Shown: piece after piece, positions 17,658-24,684 of the stretch
Numbering within the stretch: position 1 is the first letter of the stretch
Layout of the letters: each line of letters begins with the position of its first letter
Assembly (NCBI RefSeq): GCF_026262505.1
Contig: NC_067204.1
Coordinates: 11,302,522-11,366,521, forward strand
Length of the DNA stretch: 64,000 bases
From: Trichomonas vaginalis G3
Lineage: Eukaryota > Parabasalia > Trichomonadida > Trichomonadidae
Direction: 5' to 3'
The notes under the pieces: model-generated
Database searches by the model: none
Told to the model about the DNA's origin: nothing
Seen by the model: only the letters and a program-made list of their open reading frames with translations
Position numbers and translations under genes: made by a program

Positions 17658-18927
17658 CAAACTGAACGTTGTCTTTAACATCATATCCTTTACCTTTTGT
17701 CATTGCTGACCAATCCCAAAATTTATGCTTATGCCAACCTGCTTGAGATGTACTTAAATCTATGTAGTGACTATGTGCAGGTAAATTTTCACCTGAAATC
17801 GTTTTACTTCCACCTGTTTCCTTTGAAGAGTTTGCACAATACAAAAACCTGTCGACTATTTGAGTCCAAGTTCCAAAACCAAGTACTACTTCTGGTCTGG
17901 TAGAGTTCATTGACGTATAAATAGAGCCTATAGGATATAATGTTTGAAGTATTTCTGTCTTTAATGTTTGAAGCTCTGTTTTGTCTGCTTTCTTGTCATA
18001 TAAATCTTGAGCAGTGAATTTAATATTATGTTCATCCTTCATGACATAAACATCTTTACATCTAATGTTTCCCATCGTCGTTATGTCGTCATCCGATGTT
18101 AAACCTTGTGGAAAGTTAGGAGGTTTACAATATATTGCATCCCCACCAGTTTCTTCAACCGTTCCTTCAATACTTTCTATAGCAACAGTTGTAAAACTTG
18201 TATGTGTATGGTTCTTGTCTGCTTTCTTCTCTAACTCATCGTTAACATAAGTTTTATCTGCTTTAAGGTCTAAACATCCTGAAACCCATCCTGTATCGGC
18301 TTTAACTTTAAAAGTCTTCGATGTCCATTCATGGTACCAGTCAACCCTTTCTTTCATTTCGTTATCTTTTTCATCCACATATTCCTTATCCGCTTTCTTC
18401 TCTAACTTACTAGCCACATATTCCTTATCTGCTTTATTTTCAAGGCTAACGTTTAAGTCTGTTATTTCAGATATAGAATGTGTATGAGTCTTTTTAGAAT
18501 ATTCGTTTTCAGCTCTTGTCACTTCACTTGACATTTTATTGTCAACATATGTTTTGTCTGCTAGTTCAGGATGAGTATGTTCTTTTGTTGCATAAGCATT
18601 GTTAGCTCTTTCTTCTTCTTTTGCTATTGCATCGTCTACATATTCTTTGTCAGCTTTGTTGTCAACATCTGCTTTCAAAAGAAGTTCATTTATAGGTTTC
18701 TCGTTTAAAGTTCCTTTTGTTGGATTTATACAGACAGTATTGTTCTTATTGTCTTGAAACAGAAACTCATCTGTCATTGGGTTTAATGTCAGTTTTAAGT
18801 TTCCTTCTTTCAATGACTCAGATATCTTAGAATAGTTTGAAAAGTTTGTTGTGTTCTTATTTAGAGCTTGCATAATGAGTTGTCGGTTGTGTTGTATTTC
18901 TCTCATGGAAGCAATATCTTTCGACAT
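17518..18927 (-). CDS. Phage-like fibre with tail-collar C-terminus, family A
   Basis: A 469-residue product that looks whole. It has an N-terminal region, then several KADKxYVD-type repeats (about residues 85-250) that resemble triple-stranded phage fibre shafts, interspersed with HTH-containing turns (KEHTHPELADK, KKTHTHSISEI). The C-terminus has YPIGSIYTSMNST, GGSKTISGENLPAHSH and MPPYMTVYAWYR, the tail-collar/short-fibre tip pattern of phages. The likely role is a receptor-binding spike. The homologue in family B (42847-43902) is strikingly similar. It diverges from the next gene with only 18 bases between starts. Confidence 0.8.
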   Translation of the reverse strand: MSKDIASMREIQHNRQLIMQALNKNTTNFSNYSKISESLKEGNLKLTLNPMTDEFLFQDNKNNTVCINPTKGTLNEKPINELLLKADVDNKADKEYVDDAIAKEEERANNAYATKEHTHPELADKTYVDNKMSSEVTRAENEYSKKTHTHSISEITDLNVSLENKADKEYVASKLEKKADKEYVDEKDNEMKERVDWYHEWTSKTFKVKADTGWVSGCLDLKADKTYVNDELEKKADKNHTHTSFTTVAIESIEGTVEETGGDAIYCKPPNFPQGLTSDDDITTMGNIRCKDVYVMKDEHNIKFTAQDLYDKKADKTELQTLKTEILQTLYPIGSIYTSMNSTRPEVVLGFGTWTQIVDRFLYCANSSKETGGSKTISGENLPAHSHYIDLSTSQAGWHKHKFWDWSAMTKGKGYDVKDNVQFAINCFWGNTQGDGNHTHRVSGYTQTTGQSKDYMPPYMTVYAWYRNA

Positions 18928-18945
18928 TTTTATTCTAGATAAAAT
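18928..18945. promoter_or_regulatory. 18-bp divergent promoter, fibre / paralogue 2
   Basis: TTTTATTCTAGATAAAAT is all that separates two divergent start codons. The sequence is nearly palindromic around CTAG, so one bidirectional core promoter could serve both genes. Confidence 0.5.
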
Positions 18946-19794
18946 ATGCTTTCAATAGAAAAAGAAAATTCAAGAGTTGCTACAACTAAACCATTAGATG
19001 AACTTTTTACTAATGTCGGTCAAAAGTTTGAGACAGAGACCGTAAAGCATGAAGGCTATCGTTTTGACTACCCATTAAGATGGCTAAGAGACCCATCTGT
19101 CACAAAAGCTATTGGCTTTCGTAGAATGAAGTTCATTTCAGAAGCCATACATGGTTTCCCATTTACGGTCGGTTTTGAAGTTCGATACTATAACAAAGAA
19201 AAACGTATGTATGAGAAATTTGAACAGGGAAAACTTTTACAAGTTAGTTTGCTTGTAAACTTAGAAACAACTCTTCAAGCTTTTCAAGAAAAAATAAACG
19301 ATATCTATATCGAATATGCAAACCAGTATAACATTGACGAGGGGGAGTACCATCTCGATATTATTTATGACAGGAAAAATGCAACTGTTAAAATCAATAG
19401 AATAGAAGACCTTGGAGAAAACGTTTATATTTCTACAAAATATAACAACTTGGCATGGTATAGATTTTTGAGGATGTTAAATCAGCCTGCAGCATATCCA
19501 GTACACCCAGACTTTTATGAAGTCGAAAACCCTAATGGAACATATGAAAATGTTTTCGACCAAGATGCTATTATTGTTCATGCTTCATTTTCTGGCGCCC
19601 AAAACTCTTTCTTATGCTTGGCAAATGACTTTTACGAAAAACCTACAAAGTTATACGAACCACCAAGTGGAAGTATTTCAGACTTTCAAGTATGGTTTAC
19701 TACAGATGGAAGAAAAAGAATAATTCCATTATACCATGCGTTTTACTTAGAACTTAGTTTCATATACAACTACTATCGAACGGTAAAAATATAA
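18946..19794 (+). CDS. Paralogue 2 of the two-member family A protein
   Basis: A 282-residue product that looks whole. It matches the minus-strand gene at 12883-13743 along its length: TKPLDELFTNVG and YRFDYPLRWLRDPS near the start, VFDQDAIIVHASFSGAQNSF in the last third, then FYEKPTKLYEPPSGSISDFQ and FYLELSFIYNYY at the end. Function is unknown; the fibre gene next door and the strand-rich sequence suggest a structural partner. By eye the two paralogues differ most in the middle. Confidence 0.6.
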   Translation: MLSIEKENSRVATTKPLDELFTNVGQKFETETVKHEGYRFDYPLRWLRDPSVTKAIGFRRMKFISEAIHGFPFTVGFEVRYYNKEKRMYEKFEQGKLLQVSLLVNLETTLQAFQEKINDIYIEYANQYNIDEGEYHLDIIYDRKNATVKINRIEDLGENVYISTKYNNLAWYRFLRMLNQPAAYPVHPDFYEVENPNGTYENVFDQDAIIVHASFSGAQNSFLCLANDFYEKPTKLYEPPSGSISDFQVWFTTDGRKRIIPLYHAFYLELSFIYNYYRTVKI

Positions 19795-19798
19795 TTTT

Positions 19799-20041
19799 TT
19801 AATACGGTTGAGGTGTTGGATTTGGTTGCCAACTAGACTGTGGTGCAGGTTCAGGCTGTTGTATAACAGGAGCTTGTTCTTCTGGTTCAGGGTCTTTAGG
19901 TATAATACCAACGAACTGACCTACTCTTTTACCAATATTTTTGACTCCGTTCCAAATTCCTCTTCCTACGGTTTTTATTCCATTCCATATACCTCTTCCA
20001 ACATTTCGAAAGAAGTTTCCTATCTTACTGAAGAAACCCAT
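19799..20041 (-). CDS. Small amphipathic protein with repeated GxGIWNGIK, family A
   Basis: An 80-residue product that looks whole. The first 50 residues contain a duplicated segment, NVGRGIWNGIKTVGRGIWNG, with a basic amphipathic pattern (FFSKIGNFFRNVG). A proline/glutamine-rich tail follows. Family B has two small proteins with the same kind of basic amphipathic start (36933 and 37199). A membrane-lytic or DNA-condensing virion peptide is likely by analogy with adenovirus minor proteins. Confidence 0.5.
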   Translation of the reverse strand: MGFFSKIGNFFRNVGRGIWNGIKTVGRGIWNGVKNIGKRVGQFVGIIPKDPEPEEQAPVIQQPEPAPQSSWQPNPTPQPY

Positions 20042-20059
20042 TTTACTATATGTAAAAAT

Positions 20060-20422
20060 CTAATGTCCGCCTAGTCTCTTACGTTTCCTGTTGAGTTCCA
20101 TAGCATTCTTTAACTGGAGCTCATACATTCTGTTTCTCCTCTGGTAGAAAACATATTCTGGGTCAACTCCTGTGTTCGCGTCATCTGCATAAAGTTGTTT
20201 ATATCCCACTTCAGGGTTTGTATAAAACTCTTTCCATCTCATATTTGCATACCATGGTGGTAAGCCTAACGCAGCGTCATTTGACATGGCAGTTTGCATT
20301 TGTACATCTGTTGGCACTTGACCATAGTTTGCCATTGCAGTTTGTATTCTAACTTCATTTGGAATATTCTCTGGGTTTGGTTGTCCAGGTTGCTGTGCAT
20401 TCGCTAAGTTCTGTGCGTCCAT
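20060..20422 (-). CDS. Small protein with internal QTAM repeat and basic tail, family A
   Basis: A 120-residue product that looks whole. Residues 20-50 contain a duplication (EVRIQTAMANYGQVP, then DVQMQTAMSNDA). The C-terminus is basic (NRKRKRLGGH). I recognise no family. It is arranged head to tail with the amphipathic gene and the small membrane gene, with short A+T-rich gaps carrying TAGATAAAAAT, so the group may be co-expressed virion components. Confidence 0.5.
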   Translation of the reverse strand: MDAQNLANAQQPGQPNPENIPNEVRIQTAMANYGQVPTDVQMQTAMSNDAALGLPPWYANMRWKEFYTNPEVGYKQLYADDANTGVDPEYVFYQRRNRMYELQLKNAMELNRKRKRLGGH

Positions 20423-20445
20423 TTAATATTAGATAAAAATATCTC

Positions 20446-20577
20446 TTACGAGTACATATGCTGAACATTTGCAGGCATTGGTTCATCTTCATATTCTCTG
20501 TACTTTTCTGCCACGTCAAATAAATAAATGACACAATGGAAAAAACCTAAAACAAGTAGTCCTATTTCAAACCACAT
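20446..20577 (-). CDS. 43-residue single-span membrane protein, family A
   Basis: A short gene: ATG at 20577, 43 codons, TAA. The product has one hydrophobic segment (IGLLVLGFFHCVIYLFDV) near the N-terminus and an acidic-then-polar tail. Its start lies inside the 3' end of the methyltransferase gene, overlapping by 16 bases in another frame on the same strand, which is unusual for eukaryotic DNA but normal for viruses. Reality is supported by its clean frame and tight packing with neighbours. Confidence 0.45.
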   Translation of the reverse strand: MWFEIGLLVLGFFHCVIYLFDVAEKYREYEDEPMPANVQHMYS

Positions 20578-21380
20578 TTACTTACTAGTAAAATTTCTTT
20601 GTTATGACACTTTCTCCGGTTTATAGGACCTCTCTCATATTCTATCTTATCGTATCTAAACTCATAGTCATGTATGTCCTCTAACCATCTCATGACACTT
20701 TCCAAACCACTTTTATCGGATGTAAAGTAAAAGCATGGATGGTTATGTAAAACGTCTAAAGTTTCTAAAGAGTCTCTCAAAGTCCAGTCTACTTGGTATT
20801 GAAAATCCCATGTGTTATAGAACGGCGGGTCCACTATAAAGAAAACATTTTCCTTGTCTTTATATTTTTCATACAAATCTGTCCAATGACATCTCACAAA
20901 CTCTATACCCTCAATATATTTTTCTATGTCCTCTTTGAAAACATTTGTATAGTTAAGATATAAAACTTTTGACATAAGTGTTTCAATGTCATGAACTCTT
21001 ATAGCACCACTATATAATAGTCTAGCAGATATACTATCCCAGTCAATATACTCTGCCTTTTTCAAAACCTCTCTGACAGTATTTTTCTTATCTAATGGTA
21101 TACGTTCCATCTTACCTATAGGTATCTTTTCTTTTAACTCTTTCAATATATTGTTTGTGTCTGGAATATGTTTGAGACGGTCCATATAGTTGTCGAAGTC
21201 ATTGCATATAATCTTTGAGTCTGGAAATATTATATGGCACAGATGGGATATATAGAAACTTCCACCGAACAAATCTACAAATGTTAGACCATTCGGTAGT
21301 TTCTTAAGTTCTCTCAATAGAATATCTTTACATTTACTCTTATTTCCAAAGAACGGTAACGGCGGTTTTGTAAAATTCAT
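20562..21380 (-). CDS. DNA adenine methyltransferase (Dam/D12 class), family A
   Basis: A 272-residue product that looks whole. Motifs: PFFGNKSK at residues 9-16, FVDLFGGSF at 34-42 (SAM binding), and VDPPFYNTWDF in the second half (the DPPF/Y catalytic motif of N6-adenine methyltransferases). The length matches the D12 family. It could protect element DNA from an element or host nuclease, or mark it for expression; T. vaginalis is known to carry N6-methyladenine. Its start lies beside the right-end repeat array, so it is the outermost gene of the element. Confidence 0.85.
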   Translation of the reverse strand: MNFTKPPLPFFGNKSKCKDILLRELKKLPNGLTFVDLFGGSFYISHLCHIIFPDSKIICNDFDNYMDRLKHIPDTNNILKELKEKIPIGKMERIPLDKKNTVREVLKKAEYIDWDSISARLLYSGAIRVHDIETLMSKVLYLNYTNVFKEDIEKYIEGIEFVRCHWTDLYEKYKDKENVFFIVDPPFYNTWDFQYQVDWTLRDSLETLDVLHNHPCFYFTSDKSGLESVMRWLEDIHDYEFRYDKIEYERGPINRRKCHNKEILLVSKCGLK

Positions 21381-21409
21381 TTATATATAATAATAAAAAT
21401 GTTTTTTCC

Positions 21410-22000
21410 TGAAAAGTGACAGAAAAGTGACAAAACATTTACGAAGAAGTCATGAAATTTCATGAAATTTTCAGCAAAAATAATGTTTATGTTAGAATGT
21501 TAGATCTAACATGTTTTCTAACATGTTTTCTAACATCGTAGAAAACTCTTGAAATTTGGTCATTTACGCTCATTACGATGAAATCATGACAAAACATTTA
21601 CGAAGAAGTTTCGACAAAACATTTACGAAGAAGTCTTGACAAAACATTTACGATGAAATCATGAGTTTTCTACGATGTTAGAAAACATGTTAGAAAACGT
21701 GTTAGATCTAACATGCTAACATAAACATTATTTTTGGTCATTTACGCTCATTACGATGAAATCATGACAAAACATTTACGAAGAAGTTTCGACAAAACAT
21801 TTACGAAGAAGTTTCGACAAAATATTTACGAAGAAATCATGAGTTTTCTACGATGTTAGAAAACATGTTAGAAAAGGTGTTAGATCTAACATTCTAACAT
21901 AAACATTATTTTTGGGTCATTTACGCTCATTACGAAGAAGTTTCGACAAAACATTTACGAAGAAGTCTTGACAAAACATGAAAACATATATAATTTGTGA
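21410..22000. repeat. Right subterminal array of iterons and hairpin cassettes, family A
   Basis: About ten copies of GACAAAACATTTACGAAGAAG (some with GATGAAATC) alternate with three TGTTAGA-type hairpin cassettes (around 21480, 21680 and 21850) and the word GGTCATTTACGCTCATTACG. The same two components occur in inverted orientation inside the left end of the second copy (59228-60500). No gene is present here. Confidence 0.75.
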
Positions 22001-22019
22001 AAAGCTCCTGGAAGACCCG

Positions 22020-22149
22020 TATATAAGAACTTCATTTATGTGGGCTAGAGGGCGCAACGCGCCTGGAAGCCCACCCCAAGAAAAAAAAAACTTCATTATA
22101 TCAATCATCCTCAGGGCTAGAAGGCACGAAGTGCCTGGAAGCCCCACTT

Positions 22150-22194
<45 letters not shown>
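22020..22194. repeat. Right terminal inverted repeat of family A copy 1, with T-tract
   Basis: Two tandem units of a GGGCTAG...CTGGAAGCC block each contain a short hairpin: GGCGC/GCGCC in the inner one and GGCAC/GTGCC in the outer. A run of 43 T residues follows and ends the element. The outer unit is the inverse of 59119-59165, with about one mismatch. The target duplication cannot be checked because the other end of this copy is outside the window. Confidence 0.8.
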
Positions 22195-22195
<1 letters not shown>

Positions 22196-22464
22196 TTGAT
22201 AGTTTTGTTTTACCAAAATTCTCCGTCAATTTTTAATTTGAGTCATATTCGTTCGATAATTTGTCGATGATCATAATAGAATGTTCCTAATACTTTTATC
22301 ACTTTAATGCAATTTGGAACATGACTCTTATAGTAAATTTCAGCAGTTCTTTATCTCAATTTTTGATCGTATCGTTAATGAATTATTTTTTATAATTCCA
22401 CAATGTCGTACATTCCTATAAGGAAATTATACGATGATATAAAAAATTGAAAAGTGACAATTCA

Positions 22465-23385
22465 ATGTCATTGTTGAATCAATATACTGTGCTCGAAAGC
22501 TTGAATAAAGGAAGCTTCGGCACAGTTTATTGCGCGTACAATAACGTAACAAAAACATTTGTAGCGTTAAAAGTTGAAAGAGAAGATTTAAAACAATCTC
22601 AGGTATATAACGAAGCACGCGTATATCAGTATTTGAAAGATACACCTGGATTTGCAGTACAACATGCTTTTTTGGCACAACAAAATCAGCGAATCTTGGT
22701 TCTAGAGTTGCTTGGTGCCAACTTATTAGAATTATTTAAAGAATGCGGTCATAAATTTTCATTAAAAACCGTTACAATGATTGCATTACAAATGATAGAT
22801 CGTCTTGAAACATTTCATTCAAGAGGATTTATACACAGAGACATCAAACCACAAAATATTTTAATCGGTAGAGGAGATAAATCAAAGATTTTATATTTAG
22901 CTGATTTTGGCCTCACATCACCTTTCCTACCAGCAAGACGAGATGGTATTTTGCCACCTCTCGTTACTGCACAAGTAACAGGAAATCAATTATTTTCTTC
23001 AACAGGAAATCATATGAATTACCAACAAGGACCAAAGGATGATCTTGAGAGTCTTGCCTATATGTTAGTATACCTTCTCACAGGAGCTCTTCCTTGGAGT
23101 AATATCCAAACAACAGATCCCAACAAAAGGGCCAACATCCTTACAAATACAAAAATGACAAGTTCTGTGACTGAAATATGTAAGGATTGTCCTGATATGT
23201 TTGGAGATTTTTTGAGAACAATAAAATCACTGAAAAGTGACGATACACCAGATTATAATGCACTGAAGCAGATGTTCATAGATTTTATGGAAGAGAATGA
23301 AATCCAAAATGATCTAATGTTTGATTGGGCTCCGATTCATAAAGAACAAAAATATTCCCTGAAAATAAGACGTGGACCACGTTAG
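22465..23385 (+). CDS. Casein kinase 1-family protein kinase
   Basis: A 306-residue kinase domain with little else. It has the glycine loop NKGSFGTVY (14-22), lysine in VALK (36), HRDIKPQN (124-131), DFG (147-149) and the CK1-type helix DDLESLAYMLVYLLTGALPW. The CK1 family phosphorylates acidic Ser/Thr sites, and trichomonads have a large CK1 expansion. I chose ATG 22465 since the upstream extension starts at TTG. No clear TCA-type initiator stands before it. The family A element ends only 270 bases upstream, so its promoter region borders or includes the insertion. Substrate is unknown. Confidence 0.9.
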   Translation: MSLLNQYTVLESLNKGSFGTVYCAYNNVTKTFVALKVEREDLKQSQVYNEARVYQYLKDTPGFAVQHAFLAQQNQRILVLELLGANLLELFKECGHKFSLKTVTMIALQMIDRLETFHSRGFIHRDIKPQNILIGRGDKSKILYLADFGLTSPFLPARRDGILPPLVTAQVTGNQLFSSTGNHMNYQQGPKDDLESLAYMLVYLLTGALPWSNIQTTDPNKRANILTNTKMTSSVTEICKDCPDMFGDFLRTIKSLKSDDTPDYNALKQMFIDFMEENEIQNDLMFDWAPIHKEQKYSLKIRRGPR

Positions 23386-23791
23386 TTTGAGTGCTGTTTT
23401 AGCTATTCAAATATTATTTAGAGTTATTTTCTTGTTTTTGTTGTAATTTTTTTTATCATGAATTTTATAAAGTGTTATTTTAACTGTAATAGTATTTTGA
23501 TCAAACACAAAGGCCTTTCACGAAGTTTGATATATAGAATATTCGTACAATATGAATTTTTGTTTCAAATTTTTGAATTATCAGTCTAAAAGTTATAAAA
23601 TTCACAGAGTTTTATGTAATCTCTGGAGAGTAAATACATATAAACCAAACAAATTCGCAATTCTACTAAATTTCTTTGAATTTGTGGATATGTGATTGTT
23701 TTGTACAGGCAAAATTCTCTGTTTAAATAATGTCAACTATTTTAGCAAAGATTTGGATTTCTGGAATATTTGTGATCTTTATAAATTTTTG
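23386..23791. other. Intergenic stretch between kinase and CCHC genes
   Basis: About 400 A+T-rich bases between two plus-strand genes. I see no reading frame, repeat or RNA gene. It should hold the kinase 3' end and the CCHC gene upstream region. Confidence 0.5.
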
Positions 23792-23796
23792 TCACT
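23792..23796 (+). promoter_or_regulatory. Trichomonad initiator (TCACT) before the CCHC gene
   Basis: TCACT fits the trichomonad Inr consensus TCA(Py)(T/A), and its A lies 16 bases before the ATG at 23810. This is the usual spacing in this lineage, and it decides the start. Confidence 0.7.
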
Positions 23797-23809
23797 TTTC
23801 TTTGAAAAT

Positions 23810-24343
23810 ATGATTAGCGATCGCAGTCTCAGCCTAGATGAAGAAGCTGCAATGTATCATGCAGCAATGTTCAATTTATCGACAGTTGAGACGGAAGTAA
23901 AAAGATTACCCCCAAATCCACAAAAAATTTCAAGAAAACAATCGACAAATAAGGTTTCTAATGTAATCTGCTTCAGATGCGGTCAAATGGGCCATATTTC
24001 TGCTCAATGCCATGAAGAATTGCCAACATTACAATCGATTGAAGCCGAAGTTATGAATGATGTTGATGAAGTCATTGAACAATTAATGAAAGAACCAGGA
24101 TATTACAATGATGAAGCTGGGCCATATAAAGTTACTGCTCTTTCTCCTGTTAAACACGATAAATCTTGGAGTAATGGTGTATTTTGCCTTAATTGCGGCG
24201 AGTTTGGTCATCAACACAATCACTGTCAGAGGTCTAATTACGCAACTCTAGCAAATGAACTAGGAAAATATTACACGAATAATTTTACTCATCCAAACAA
24301 ACCAGTAGCTGATATTGAAGAGTTATTTGAAGATTTATACTAA
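23810..24343 (+). CDS. CCHC zinc-knuckle protein (two knuckles)
   Basis: A 177-residue protein with two CX2CX4HX4C knuckles: CFRCGQMGHISAQC and CLNCGEFGHQHNHC. They are separated by about 70 residues containing an acidic helix (EAEVMNDVDEVIEQLMKEPG). Such knuckles bind single-stranded RNA or DNA, and the wide spacing differs from the tandem arrays of CNBP proteins. The start at residue MISDRSLS is chosen because a perfect initiator lies 16 bases upstream; an in-frame ATG 38 codons earlier would place the initiator inside the gene. It is probably an RNA-binding protein, with no closer assignment. Confidence 0.75.
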   Translation: MISDRSLSLDEEAAMYHAAMFNLSTVETEVKRLPPNPQKISRKQSTNKVSNVICFRCGQMGHISAQCHEELPTLQSIEAEVMNDVDEVIEQLMKEPGYYNDEAGPYKVTALSPVKHDKSWSNGVFCLNCGEFGHQHNHCQRSNYATLANELGKYYTNNFTHPNKPVADIEELFEDLY

Positions 24344-24595
24344 TTTACATCAATGGCCTCGATATTCATTATCAAATTTCTTTATATAATTCATTTTTAT
24401 TTTATTTTACCATTCATTTTATAATTTTCCATTTTATTTCTTTTGATCTATATATTAGAGAGAAGTGTAGGGATTTCGGCCCTCTCAAACTGTTTTTGTA
24501 ATTTTTTTTTAAATATCTAGAATTATTTATAAAGTAAATCATGTATTTTATCTTTAAAACGACAAACTATTTCAATAACTCTTATTAAATATACT

Positions 24596-24662
24596 AACGT
24601 TACCCGGAAATAAGAGTTTTTTTTTTTTCATATCGTTTGTCCTCTTATTTTCCAGTAACGTT
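24596..24662. terminator. Stem-loop between convergent CCHC and BspA-like genes
   Basis: AACGTTACCCGGAAATAAGAG pairs with a matching 21-base arm at 24642-24662 (18 of 21 positions), with a T-rich loop. It lies midway between two convergent genes, so it could mark 3' ends or be a small fold-back repeat. Confidence 0.4.
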
Positions 24663-24684
24663 ATTAAGATTAAAAATAAATTAT

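Larger units (their letters stand above)
1..22194 (+). mobile_element. Polinton-like element, family A, copy 1 (right-hand part; left end outside window)
   Basis: This block holds a capsid-like protein, penton-like protein, SF3 helicase, FtsK/HerA-type packaging ATPase, DDE integrase, fibre protein, KilA-N and HNH accessory genes and a DNA adenine methyltransferase. It ends in a terminal repeat that reappears inverted at 59090-59230. Its first 3 kb is nearly the same as 62500-64000, so this copy lacks about 3.4 kb that lies left of the window. Family A shows no polymerase B and no recognisable maturation protease here. The left third is broken in several genes, while much of the right half looks whole. 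By-eye identity to the second copy is high, so it is probably young. Confidence 0.9.

Noticed and set aside
22152-22194. T-tract as the poly(A) tail of a retrotransposon
   Set aside because: It borders an inverted repeat whose partner at 59090 also has the homopolymer outside, and no reverse transcriptase or LINE/SINE feature is nearby.
21917-22216. Poly-lysine or poly-phenylalanine proteins at 21.9-22.2 kb and 59.05-59.25 kb
   Set aside because: These frames only read through the terminal homopolymer and hairpin repeats.
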